This document shows positions 36,455 to 47,000 of a stretch of DNA of 64,000 bases, one piece after another; positions within the stretch are counted from its first letter, which is position 1, and each line of letters opens with the position of its first letter. Source of the DNA: Apricaphanius iberus. Lineage: Eukaryota > Chordata > Actinopteri > Cyprinodontiformes > Aphaniidae. A program made the position numbers and the translations under genes. Under the pieces are notes generated by a model. It was given only the letters and a program-made list of their open reading frames with translations, searched no databases and was not told where the DNA came from. The stretch lies in the NCBI GenBank assembly GCA_028564705.1, contig JAPXFQ010001302.1, forward strand, positions 186,001 through 250,000. The letters are read 5' to 3'.

Positions 36455-38685
36455 CAATATTCCAAATCACATGCGGGGTCCCCCAGGGCTCCATCCTAGG
36501 GCCCCTCCTATTTAGCATCTACATGCTCCCACTAAGCCAGATTATAACCACCAATAAGGTTAACTACCACAACTATGCTGATGACACTCGGCTTAATATC
36601 TCAATGTCACCAGGTGATGTTGAACCCATCCAAATTCTCAATAAACGCATTGAGCAAATTAACAGCTGGAATAAATTAGCCCCGGGGCTGATTCTGACCG
36701 ATAAGCTTCAGCCTTATCGGTCCTCTTAACGGTAAAAGTAAGCTTGTATTAATCTTTTGTAGGAGATAAAAACACAAGCAAAACACTGTATTGGCAGCCC
36801 GCTCCTCCTTAACAAACACACACGCTGCAGGGACTCAAGGTGGGAGGAGCGATTGCTGAGCTCTTAGGTTTTTTCGCTTCGTGCTCTCACAAGAAGCTCC
36901 GCTCACCCGTTGCGATGGCAGAACGAACGAAAAGATCCAAAATTGTGGGAAAGAGAGATGGTGATCTGGTGGCTACCACTCCTGTAAGGAGGGGCTTTTA
37001 GTCCTCTCCATTAATGCAGACTAAACTAGCCAGCCACAGCGAGAAAACTAAAACACAGACAGGCCCCACACCCAAAAAACAAAGCAAAAAACTTGACGCT
37101 TAGCGTGAGGATCAGAGATTTTTATGAATCAGGAGAACAATCCTTTTATAAATGGTGATGGCCGGTGATAGTAAATTGACACATTAGAAGCAAGGAACAG
37201 AGACAAGCTCTGCCAGGAAACAAAATGCAAACAGAACGCTGCTGGAACAGTGTTAAACATAAAACACTGACATGTCATGCATTTATTTCACTGGAGTCTG
37301 AGAAGGAGTAGAAAAACAAAACCAAAAACATTTATCTTCTCTGGGGGGGGGGCAGAAAATAATTGAGAAGCACTGGCTAATAGTGTTTTTATTAAGTTAT
37401 TAATTTTTTGTCATTTTCTGTGCTTTGCTGTTCCAATTTTTTAATAAAACAATTGTATTTCATTATTTATTTTCCCCTTTTGCTTTAGTCTTTCCAAAAA
37501 AAAAAGTACAGATAAAGTCCCGGATCGCTAAGGAGTACCATTAAGAGTAATAGTATCGATAAATCTGGATGTCCTATATTTTCCTCCAATTGAACAAAAA
37601 CAAAACTGAATTACTTATCTTTGGATCCATAAAAGATCGACTACATTTCAGCAATCAGCTTAAACAGGCCCAACTAGAAACTATGAACCAGGCCAGAAAT
37701 CTAGGTGTAATAATAATGGACTCAGACCTGAACCTCCAGGGTCACATAAAGGCAATAACAAGGTCAGCTTTCTATAACCTGAGGAACATTTCTAGGATTA
37801 AAGGAATGATGACACAAGGAGACCTAAAGAACTAATCCATCCATTTTTCTCTAGCCGCCTTGATTACTGTACCAGTATCTTCACAGGTCTACCTAAAAAA
37901 AAAAATCAATCAGACAGCTGCAGCTGATCAAGAAAGCTGCTGCTCGTGTCCTCACTAGAACCAGAAAAGTAGAACACATCACCTCAGTGCTAAAGTCCTT
38001 ACACTGGCTCCCTGTAGCTCAGGAAGTAGACTTCAAAGTGCTTTTATTAGTTTACAAATCATTGAATGGGTTAGCACCAGAGTACATTAGAGATCTGCTA
38101 TCATGGTACAAACCATCCAGATCACTCAGGTCCCTAGAACCAGAACCAAACAAGGAGAAGCAGCTTTCAGTTTCTATGCTCCTCATATCTGCAACAAACT
38201 ACCGGAATAATGCAAACTGCAGAAACACTGAACTCTTTTAAGTCTAAATTAAAATGTACACATTAAGACTTGCTTTTGAGTAACTGATACTATGGTTGCT
38301 TTAAATGTATCCTAAACTGTTAGGGGGTTAGGGTTAGAGTTTTATTGTTTTTCTTTTATAAATGTTCATTATGAGTAACTGTTTTTAATTTCCACACGAA
38401 TTATAGTCTCGATTACTGTAAATGTTTTCTTGTGTTTAAAAAAAAAAATTTAATTAAGAACAGTGAGCTTTTTTCAGCAAGATCAGTTAGTGAATACAAA
38501 CTGTGTTTTTTACCTGCTTGTCCTTACATTGTTGTATTGTCTTGACTATTGTATTATTGTAATTGCTTTCTTGTATTTTGATCATCAAATTGATTTATGC
38601 TGTGTTCCAATTTTAATCATGGAAAGCACCTTGAATTGCCTTGTGTTGAAAGTGTGCTATACAAATAAAATTGCCTTTCCTTCCC
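36455..38685 (+). mobile_element. L2-type LINE inserted in the I-type LINE
   Basis: The 5'-truncated copy starts within reverse transcriptase: [20 protein letters not shown] and the catalytic NYADDTRLN box at about 36470-36600. It is cut by an 894-bp insert, resumes at 37570 with FLQLNKNKTELLIFGS, continues through LKSLHWLPVAQEVDFKVLLL near 37987, and ends with the L2-type tail GTGTTGAAAGTGTGCTATAC and AATAAAATTGCC at about 38640-38680. The catalytic YADD is retained but frameshifts and stops follow near 37835 and 38241. At the left junction the 12-mer CAATATTCCAAA occurs twice (36438-36449 and 36455-36466). Confidence 0.85.
36671..37564. mobile_element. 894-bp insert within the L2-type LINE, family unknown
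   Basis: The L2 sequence breaks after AACAGCTGGA (36670) and resumes with CTGGATGTCC at 37565. The pentamer CTGGA on both sides (36666-36670 and 37565-37569) is a candidate target duplication. The insert starts ATAAATTAGCCCCGGGG, holds a hairpin CCGATAAG...CTTATCGG near 36700-36718, and has a G8 run near 37345. No TIR, tRNA head or ORF motif is recognisable. Confidence 0.6.
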
Positions 38686-39259
38686 TTTATTACAAAGTAT
38701 TCAGAATCAGGGAACCCATGTTAGAATTGTCTGGGTACCAGCTCACGTGGGTTTGGCTGGACATGAGATGGCAGATAAACTTGCTAAGATTCACCGTAAT
38801 ATTGCTAAAACAGAGGCTAAATTTTTTATTAAAAATAGTATTTGGAAACTGTGGTAAAGTAAATGGGATGAGGAGGATAAGGGAAGATTTTTTATATAGA
38901 ATGAATCTTAAAGATGGGAAAGGAAGACAAGGAGGAGAAAGTAAAAAGGAAGAGACAATGTGGACTAGACTTCGCATAGGACATACAGGATTAAAAATTC
39001 AATAAAAAAACATGAAACTGGTAGGTGTAATATCTGCAATGTACAAGAAACTGTAGAACATGTAATTATTAGTACAAAATATGAGAAGGAAAGATGTATT
39101 TTAAAAAAAGAAAATTGAGAATATTAAGGAATCTTTTAGTGTTGAGAATATTTTAAGTAAGACATTAGATCATAAAAAGGTGCAAAATATTTATTAGAGT
39201 TCTTAAAAGATACAGGTCTTAAAAATAGAACTTCTCCAGACACCTGCTCACTCACTGGT

Positions 39260-39905
39260 TCTTACCTGTCACTACATTACTGAGAATTTGGATGTCAATG
39301 TTGGGTGTGCAACACTTTCCACAAAAATCCCACTACAGATAATTTTGCCCACGTCAGGAGGGACATGATGGATGACTGGGCCATAACTAAAAGTGTCTTG
39401 GTACCGATGCAGCATCAAGCATGGTTTCGTCTGCTAGAACTCTGCAAATTCAGCATTCAGTTTGTATTGCACAAATTTATTGGTAAAGAAATCATGTGAT
39501 CAAGTCCTTGCATTTACATAAGATACAAAGCCAAATTGTAAAATATTTAGATGAAGCACCACAGCAACAGTAAAGCCTGCTCAAGTGGAATAACATATGG
39601 GACAGCCAAACCTGAAAGTGATCTATGCTCGCAGGGCTGAAGGATGAAAAAGAAGCAGTGTTGGTATCTCTTGCATCATAAAACACAGACATAGCTCCAC
39701 TAACCACTGATGAGCTCATCATGGGAGCAACACTACCTGTGCTTGCTTCTTCCCATCAAGCTACAAGGGAGTTGTCAGAGGAGAAGAGAGTTTCAGGGTC
39801 AAAGGTCATCCCTATGACAATTTTTGCTATGACAATCATGCACTTGAACGCAATACTTCAAATTCGTACACATAGACAGCAATACACCTCCATGAAGAAT
39901 TTTTG
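39260..39905 (+). pseudogene. hAT transposase relic (ZBED-like)
   Basis: Broken plus-strand frames retain hAT transposase style wording. A Cys/His-poor segment with RRDMMDDWAITK lies near 39355. A clearer block, LPVLASSHQATRELSEEKRV then SGSKVIPM, lies at 39730-39815. The second block resembles the L..FEEATRELS..K.VT.SKVIP segment of hAT/ZBED transposases. Several stops interrupt it. No ends or duplications were found, so this is only a fragment. Confidence 0.6.
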
Positions 39906-39917
39906 TTTTTCAATCTG

Positions 39918-40718
39918 GACCTGATCTCTAGCATGCATTATGTTCATTTACTCACCCAGACAAGTGTGGAGTCCTTTGGTAGAAGTTTATATCCATTCTC
40001 AATCAGCGTATCTCCATACAAGTGTAGCCTCTAAATAAGGCATTATCTGCCTCAACTTCATTTTGCCATTTTTTTTTTTTTTCATGAATCACTAGCGCTA
40101 ATCCCTTTTCAGTTTGGAGTATCTTGGAGGTGCTGTGTGGTCATCAGGAGTGTTTTACAGGCTTTTTAATCCAACTGATTCCAATTTACACTAGCCGGCA
40201 ATTTCGGTGACGTTGCAGCCATTCACCATTACACCTGTAGCCTACGGAGGTTGCTGAAAAGGAGCCTGTGGAGGCTGAAGTTAGTCAACTCGGTCATTTT
40301 GCAAAGGCAAAAAATGTTTTATGTTTGTAGTAGTAGGTTCTGTATAATTGACCGCCGTCAAGCACTGGGTGAAACTGCTCAGACTACTACTGGGATGCTG
40401 TACGGCAGTGACGTCATTGAAATTGGGTGTCAGTGTAGTTGGATTAAAAGCCTCTTAAACTTAAAAGAAAACAACAAAGCACCTCAGAGTCATTCCGAAC
40501 GGACGGTGGAATAGAGCTTCTTAAAATATTTGTGAAATCAAGGAATTTTGTGTAAGAGAATGCTTTATTTAGAGGATGAACTTTGGTTGCCCAATTAACT
40601 CCCATTATATGTATATACGCTGATTGCGAATGGACCTACACTCCTCCCAATGGAATCCAATTGACTCCAAACTGGTCTGTGTGAGTAAATGAGCATAATG
40701 CATGCTAAAAATAAGGTC
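39918..40718. mobile_element. Element with long terminal inverted repeats (about 125-155 bp arms)
   Basis: The left arm at 39918-40041 reads GACCTGATCTCTAGCATGCA, then TTCATTTACTCACCCAGACA, and later CAATCAGCGTAT and CCTCTAAATAA. The reverse complement of 40562-40718 carries the same words in the same order (GACCTTATTTTTAGCATGCA, TCATTTACTCACACAGACCA, CAATCAGCGTAT, CCTCTAAATAA), with indels. About 520 bp lie between. No transposase frame is seen. It is probably a foldback-type or long-TIR non-autonomous DNA transposon. The target duplication is unclear. Confidence 0.7.
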
Positions 40719-43700
40719 AAGGTTGGAAGAAAAACAAACTTCCCCAATTGACTCTATCAACACTTCTAGACCATAGATTTAAAACCATCTGTTCTAGTAG
40801 TTCCACCTAATGTGGTGAAGCAGTATCTAGAATGAAGTCAGAATGTACAGATTTAACTGGGCACACATCAAATGAGCCACATTATGGACCTTCTTTAAAA
40901 CAGTTACCTGCACCCACTTCTGGCATTTTATTCTGTTTGATCCGTTTGTTTATGCATTTTTTTGCTTGAAAAACATGTACTGATTTGTAATATATGACAA
41001 CTTACATGTCAATTTATTTTTTATACAGCCTGTTGTAGAAGCTGGATGAGGAAGTTGGCAGGCAGAACACCAATGCCAAAGCCAATCTTCTTTTTTTCTG
41101 TAACAGTATAAACTATGAAAGGTGGTGGATTGGCCAGTTGCTCATAATCAACTCTGGACTCAACCAATTACAGCCGAGATGGAGAACAAAAAACAGAAGT
41201 TGAAGAAAAAATGAGGGCCAAAGAGAAACAAGCCCTTCAGATGCTGCAAAAAGTGTAAAAATAACATAATTGTTTGGTGGTTTGACCATGATGGAGCCTC
41301 CCCAGATTCCCCTTCAGTAACATTAGCAGGTGGATGAGGGAAAGGGTGGGCAGGAGGAGGAGAGACCCAAGGCAGCCGCTGTCTAAATGGCAGGGGAACT
41401 GAACTTCAGCTAAGAAGCTATGGACTGCATTCTTTTTGGGTCAGATATATACCTAGGTTAGGTGTGGTTTATTTTCGTTGTGCTTGCTAACCTTACAATA
41501 ACTCCTACCGTGTATTACTGAGCATGACAAATTTTCTATACTCCTGGGCAGGTGCTATGATGTTACAGAGTAATTTATTGTTCACAAGGGTAATTAGTGG
41601 CGTTGCCTACATCTAGTAAAAAATGTAATCATCTTGTATTAAGAGATACTATTCCGAGATCTGTATTGAGGTGAAAAGGGGGTCACAAAATTCTTAATAG
41701 ATAATTATCTGAATCAAACAACCAATGTGGTCATCCGAGGGACATGTATACATTAAAAAGCTATTATCATATATAGTAACTAATATGTTGAATACACCCT
41801 AGTAAGTTATAGTACTTCTTCCTTTGGGAAGGTAACATATGTGAAGTCTGCAATTATGTTAAAGACAGATGTTGAATCTATTTAATAATTGTAGAAAAAT
41901 AATAGATTTCTGTGCATTTGTTTTACACATGCATTAAAGTTGATTTCGTCGACTAAGCATTATGTGGCAGATGGTGGGAGGCTTTATGGCTCTTGCAGCT
42001 ATACCTGTATGGGCATTTTGACTAGAGTGGAACAGTCTCTAATCAAAAAGCCCAGGCCGATATTTTCTTTTTTTGTCCCAGCCCATCCCTGGATGGAGAA
42101 CATGAAACTGTTCAAGGCATTTCTATACAGAAATGTGTAAAAAAATACACACAAAAAAAGTTAACAAACCTAAACTGTTGCCAAGGAATATGTGATGACA
42201 AAAAAATGCTGGTGGTGCCCATTTTTCGTCCATACTCGGGCTTTAACTAAACCAGTGTTAATGCATCTTTCATAAGGCTTGTCAAAAGAAAGAAACTAAT
42301 CATTTCAGGGATGAATATTGTACGGCTCATTTAGGGCGTCATGTACATGGGGATCTGCTTCATGGCTTTACTAAGCAGGTAGTGTTGTTAGTGTTGTTAA
42401 TATCGTAGTTAAAATAAAAAAACGTATTCTTCTTCCTGTTTAAAGATTTGTTAGCATAAAAAATTGGTCCCATAGGTGAATAAAAAGGCAAACAAAACAT
42501 TAAACACCAGTGCACTTAATAAAGCAGGTAGTGTTGTTTATTAAGTGCACTGCTGGGCTCTTGATAGACAGAGGCAAAACATAAGCATGTGGTGTATGGT
42601 GTAAGATGTGTAAATTTATACTGTAAATACATCTTGGTCAAACATAAGAGTAGGAGAATTAGTTTTATTTCTGTCCTCAGAGCAGAAATTGATATATAAG
42701 TTAAACTGGACTGGAAGAAGCACAATGTTTTGCAAGCTAATGGACCTTATAGATAACATTACAAAAGTGCATAACCTCTAGGATTTAGACTGGAAGAGAA
42801 GGGCTCTACTTAAGGTGTGTTTAGCTATGTGCAAAACATTTTAACAGCTTAGGCCATTCCTTAAATACAATACAGGGTTTTTAGAGGTCTAAAATCAGAG
42901 CATTTACATTGACTCTGCCCCTCAATGATGAACACCTTCTCAAATGCAATTGGGGTTTTGTGCAATTCAAATGCTTATTATATCATTAGTATTTGGATTG
43001 TCTTTCACCGCACCTCTGTCCACAACCCCTTTCCCTCCATGTTTCAGTCAATGTGTTTACAAGCACATTTAAATCGAGCTATAGCAATAATTCAGTTAAT
43101 TCTAAATCAGAATGAGGGCCTTTATTCCACTTTACATGTCAGTCAGAAACTATAAACTCTGTGATGATAGACTGCGACATGGGCCATTTCCTGCTCTTAT
43201 TCTTTCACTGGCAGCATCACACAGAGAGTAAATGTAAATTAGACACGTAGGCTGTGTCAAATTCAGGGACTGTGTCTTTCCAAGCCCAATATTAGGACAA
43301 TACAAGGCCAATATTACAGTTTTTTTAAGATATGGACAAAAATCTTGCTTTGAACAATTAAAAATGACAGGTAATTAACATGATTTAGGGTAAAGAGCAT
43401 GAGGTAAATTGGTTAAAATATTATTTGAACCAGCTCAAGTGCTTCATAATTCTTAGAATAATAAGTGTTTTGGATGTATAGGCATTTATGATCCAGATAA
43501 GTCGAACTGTAATGTTATATGTAGTAAAATGTGTTCTGATATAAATTATATATTTAAACTGTTAAAATTAAGGTGGAGTGAAAGGAAATATTACTGTGCG
43601 AGTTTACCTTGTTCTGAAATTATGTATATAGATTGTGAATTAAGCCTAGTTTACATTTTTCCATGGGCGAGTTTGCACCCAGACATGGCTGTATTGACAG

Positions 43701-44748
43701 AGTTTCCTTTTATACTTATTTGTTTGTGTTTCAGTGTTGTAAAGTACTGAAAATAAATCTTTCAGTTCAATTCTACTCAAATCCTCATCATTGCTCCAAG
43801 GAACCTAGTTCTTTCTAGCATTTGTTAGGCCCAACAATCCGTGCAATTGCAGCATAAACAAATGCTGGCTGCAATGAGTGAAAGCAGGATATGCACAATG
43901 GTGAAAAAAAAGCAGCACAGTACATTTCATTAGGACTGTAATGTTTGATTATGTTATACTTGCTAATGCGGCTCTGTTGTTGTCTTAGTGATGTTGTTAT
44001 CCACATAGACATATTTTTCAAAAAGCTATAACATTTTTTGGGTTATATTCCTGACAGATCATACCTAGCCTTAGCTGGGATGTTGTTTACATGCAAATAT
44101 TTTTTTTTTTTTTTTTGTCTAGCCACATGCTAGCTCAAATAGGAGTAGGCCAATTCGGTTCCACTTCATCTGGTGTATGCTCACATTTCAAAAGTCCAAA
44201 TTTAGGCAGACTTCTTCGCAGGACTGGAAATCCATTTTTTATTCGTCCTGATATAAGTGCTGCTGTGATCTATGAACATAGATCTCTGTAAAACAGTGAA
44301 ATAAGACCATGACCACATTCATCTCAGACTGTTTCACAGTCGATTATAGTTTAAAATCCACAGAATGCCACTTCAAACTGGAAAAGAGGTGGGAGCTAAA
44401 ATCAGGAATACAGTCTGCTGTCTAAATCCATTTATGAGAGTTATTATTCAGAATAAGATGTAAAACTTTAATGAAATCACTTTTAACTCTAAAGCAGTTG
44501 TAACAATTCAGATATTTATTGTTAAAGTGTTTGAGGAAATGTAATCATAAACATCCTGCAGCATTGTATCTACATCACTTAAACCTTGTCTTGTTATGCG
44601 ATTAGACCTTATGCACAGATAGTGTCAGAATAGGGATGACAAAGAAAAAAAATTAAAGTTGTAAGAACCTTAAGGCAGAGGGGTAACAGAACAGCATTGA
44701 ACAGATACTGATTTTGCAGTATTATGAATGTTATAATCTTCAAGTTAA
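40719..44748. other. Long non-coding stretch, no gene seen
   Basis: AT-rich sequence with no exon, RNA gene or assigned transposon. A 16-bp perfect inverted repeat sits at 42508-42552, and a T16 run near 44100. A GA-rich block near 41160-41370 has short frames that I do not consider coding. Confidence 0.45.
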
Positions 44749-44979
44749 ATGGACTGAACTTATATAGCGCTTCTCTAGTCTTACTGACCACTCAAAGCGC
44801 TTAACATTGAAGCCGCATTCACCCATACACCAAGTGTATACACCAAATTCTACATTGTCCTACCGAGGAGCACCTGAGTGCCTTGCCCAGGTGTGACATG
44901 TGACTGGAGGAAGCTGGAATCGAACCTATGACCCTCCGATTGCAAGCCAACTACTCTACCACTGAGCCACAGTCGCCCA
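44749..44979 (-). mobile_element. tRNA-derived SINE
   Basis: On the minus strand it starts GGGCGACTGTGGCTCAGTGG (A-box-like), continues through GTAGAGTAGTTGGCTTGCAA and a B-box-like GGTTCGATTCC, and ends in a body with AAGCGCTTTGAGTGGTCAGT and AGCGCTATATAAGTTCAGTC. This is the architecture of a Pol III-transcribed SINE with a LINE-like tail. Acceptor and anticodon arms are too altered for a functional tRNA. A 40-bp piece of the same head occurs at 3717-3756. Confidence 0.85.
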
Positions 44980-45929
44980 CAGGTGAGGTACATGGTTCTT
45001 TAAATATTTCCATATTAATATTTCCAATAAGGCTGGTGTTTTTTTTTTAAATTAATCTGATTCAATAAAAATTCTGTAAAACTGCAATATTGTCTTGGTG
45101 TCCAGGTTTAAGTGCTGTATTAAATACAAAATGTATGTCTTGAAATTAAAGGTAGCAGTGAACATGACCTGCAGAGGATTCTATACTACAAGCTGATTAA
45201 AACAAATGGTAGGAATATTCAGCCGGTACGAAACATTATATATTAATTAAATACATTTTGTTTTCATCATAATACATCATAATTCATCATAATATTTTTC
45301 CATTTAGTGCAACAAACATTAAGTTCTAAAACAAGGGGTCATACTTGCTGACACTTTCAAGTGTGCACTTCAGTCTTCATCAGAGCATCATCAGACTAGC
45401 TGATGGCATATTATTTATCAGCTGACTGGCCTAGGAGCGATGTAAAACCTCTTGGTTTTACATCATATCTGTTAAAACTTAAGGTTTGTCTTACTTAAAG
45501 AAAAAAGAAAATTTTATCACAGAAAAAAATAACTTAATCAATATATTATGAGACAGTATGGGACAACACTGTGGCCTTCCGCTGAATGGAGAGATTAAGA
45601 AAGATGCTAGCATGGCACCAGAAGATTTAACCTCCGATACTGAAATAAAAAAATAACACTGGGACAACTCCACATTAAAAGCCTTATCCAAATAAAAATG
45701 GCAAAAATCATTGAAAAAGCAAAAAAGACTTATCAGTGAATGAATGACAACCATAAACAAACTTGACAAAACTAAAAGAGGAAATTGATGTTTTTAAGGA
45801 ACAATACATGCTAGAGGATACCAAAAATGAGTTTATGAAGAATTAACCAGGAAAAAAACAACATCTGATCAAAAAACTAGACAAGTTACTATAAAGAAGA
45901 AACATGAAAGAAAATGGGTATTTTAGAAC
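44980..45929. other. Non-coding stretch; possible ribozyme-like relic
   Basis: No gene is seen. A minus-strand motif at 45346-45387 resembles a decayed hammerhead ribozyme and is listed separately. Confidence 0.4.
45346..45387 (-). ncRNA. Hammerhead-ribozyme-like motif, decayed
   Basis: Read on the minus strand: TGCT, then the conserved box CTGATGA (45383-45377), then an 18-nt stem-loop-like stretch, then GAAA (45358-45355), then GTGTC followed by AGCA. TGCT and AGCA can pair as a short stem I. Stem II is poor and the canonical GAAACGUC is GAAAGUGUC, so it is unlikely to be active. Hammerhead motifs are established in Penelope-like elements, and a Penelope-like relic lies 0.6 kb away on the other strand. 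Confidence 0.3.
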
Positions 45930-46480
45930 AAATGAAAATTTGTTATGCAATTTATCAAAACACACACTTACAGAAACAGAAAAACAGTGTTAAAGATTTT
46001 TGCAGTTACTCCTTATAAGATATAATTCGAAGATTACATACTGGCATCAGAAATAGCATGCCAAAAACTGAAAGACCAGGGATGAAGAGCTGAACTTCGA
46101 AATTCAGTAGTGGGTATATTGAAATCAACAAAACTCCCTAAAAGCAAAATCACCATAGAAGACAGAAAAGCATAACCACACCTAAAAAGGATAAAACAAT
46201 CACCATTCTTCTAGCTGAAAAAGGAAGAGCAGCAGTTGTAAAGGACAGACAAATGAAACGGAAATGGAAGCCATGCAAGGAGGCAGAAATACATATATCC
46301 TGAAAAAAGACCCCATGAAAGAACCCTGCATTGGAAACAAATAGGATAATATAGGTGAGGACTATGAACACCTCATACCCACTGCTTATGTCATCCTATG
46401 GATGAACGGCAAACCAAAAACCCATAAAAAAAACAACATTCCAACCCATAGTTGACAGCTGTGACCACATGTATAAAAGC
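45930..46480 (+). pseudogene. Penelope-like element reverse transcriptase relic
   Basis: Broken plus-strand frames keep the order of N-terminal Penelope-like RT motifs. LRNSVVGILKSTKLPKSKIT with a following ERKAL-like segment lies near 46095-46160. A LLAEKGRAAVVKD block lies near 46195-46245, where the family has LPADKGRATVVMD. LIPTAYVI...GKPKTHKK lies near 46370-46430, where the family has LYPT...P.IYGTPKIHK. Palm catalytic motifs and the GIY-YIG endonuclease are absent. Many stops show decay. Confidence 0.6.
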
Positions 46481-46499
46481 AAGTTTAGAGTGCAGTTTG

Positions 46500-47000
46500 C
46501 TGAAGATTCCAAACAAACACAATGGATGAAGGCAGCGTCAGGGCAAGAGGAATTCAAGTCAGAGGAGGGAGAAGAGCTGGCCATGGAAGAAGAGGAGCAG
46601 GTCAATGAGGAAGAGAAGGAGGCCAACAAGGGAGAGGAGAAGGTGCAGGAGGAGAGCAAGACGACTTTGCACCATCATTACGGACGAGATGCGACCAACA
46701 GTTATTGACCATGTCATTGTCCCTGGCATGACAATGGCTGAAGCAGGACTAAGAGTCCATCCAAACCTGAGTAGGTTCACCGTGGCCACCATTATCAGGG
46801 CATTCAGACAACACAACCGGTATTGTACTCTATCGCTTTCTTTGTCACAATACAGTTTTACAAGCCCGTGAAAGTAGTCTATTGGATTCGCCATTCCAGG
46901 GTATTTTTCACGCGGTGCCTGGCAAGAGACAATATAGCCTGCAACGTGGATGAGGTGATGTGGCCCGATGCAGTTCAGCAACATGACGCCACACAGTGAT
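46500..47000 (+). pseudogene. IS630/Tc1-superfamily transposase, internally deleted
   Basis: A Gly/Glu/Arg-rich low-complexity N-terminus (from about 46522) is followed by a helix-turn-helix-like segment at 46680-46815: ITDEMRPTVIDHVIVPGMTM then AEAGLRVHPNLSRFTVATII. The C-terminal tail reappears at about 46895-46999 (FFTRCLARDNIACNVDEVMW then PDAVQQHDATQ and a stop). The catalytic DDE domain between them is missing; about 75 bp of other sequence joins the halves. I recall this arrangement from fish IS630-type transposase families. It is a deletion derivative without catalytic capacity. Confidence 0.55.

Larger units (their letters stand above)
34130..39230 (+). mobile_element. I/Nimb-clade LINE, interrupted by an L2-type LINE
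   Basis: The outer element occupies 34130-36454 and 38690-39230. First comes an ORF1-like part with a CCHC-style knuckle (CCFKCQKYRYIVAFCKG, His replaced) near 34470-34520. Next is an APE-type endonuclease relic near 35000-35600 with DFNAHNSLW and LDLTLVS. Then an N-terminal RT part runs to about 36450 ([20 protein letters not shown]). After the L2 insertion, an RNase H segment appears (WVPAHVGLAGHEMADKLAK, shifted in frame, near 38730-38790) with a C-terminal ETVEHVIIS region near 39045. RNase H inside a non-LTR element is a feature of the I clade. The RT catalytic core is absent at the junction. Many stops and frameshifts show it is a fossil. Confidence 0.82.

Noticed and set aside
38463..39005. 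180-aa plus-strand ORF as a host gene
   Set aside because: It spans the L2 3' tail and the junction back into the I-type LINE; it is a chance fusion of repeat sequence.
41160..41370. Possible host exon in a GA-rich block
   Set aside because: No convincing splice-bounded open frame or recognisable peptide.
44960..44979. Possible functional tRNA gene
   Set aside because: A- and B-box-like motifs are present, but there is no cloverleaf; the segment continues into a SINE body and recurs as a fragment at 3717.
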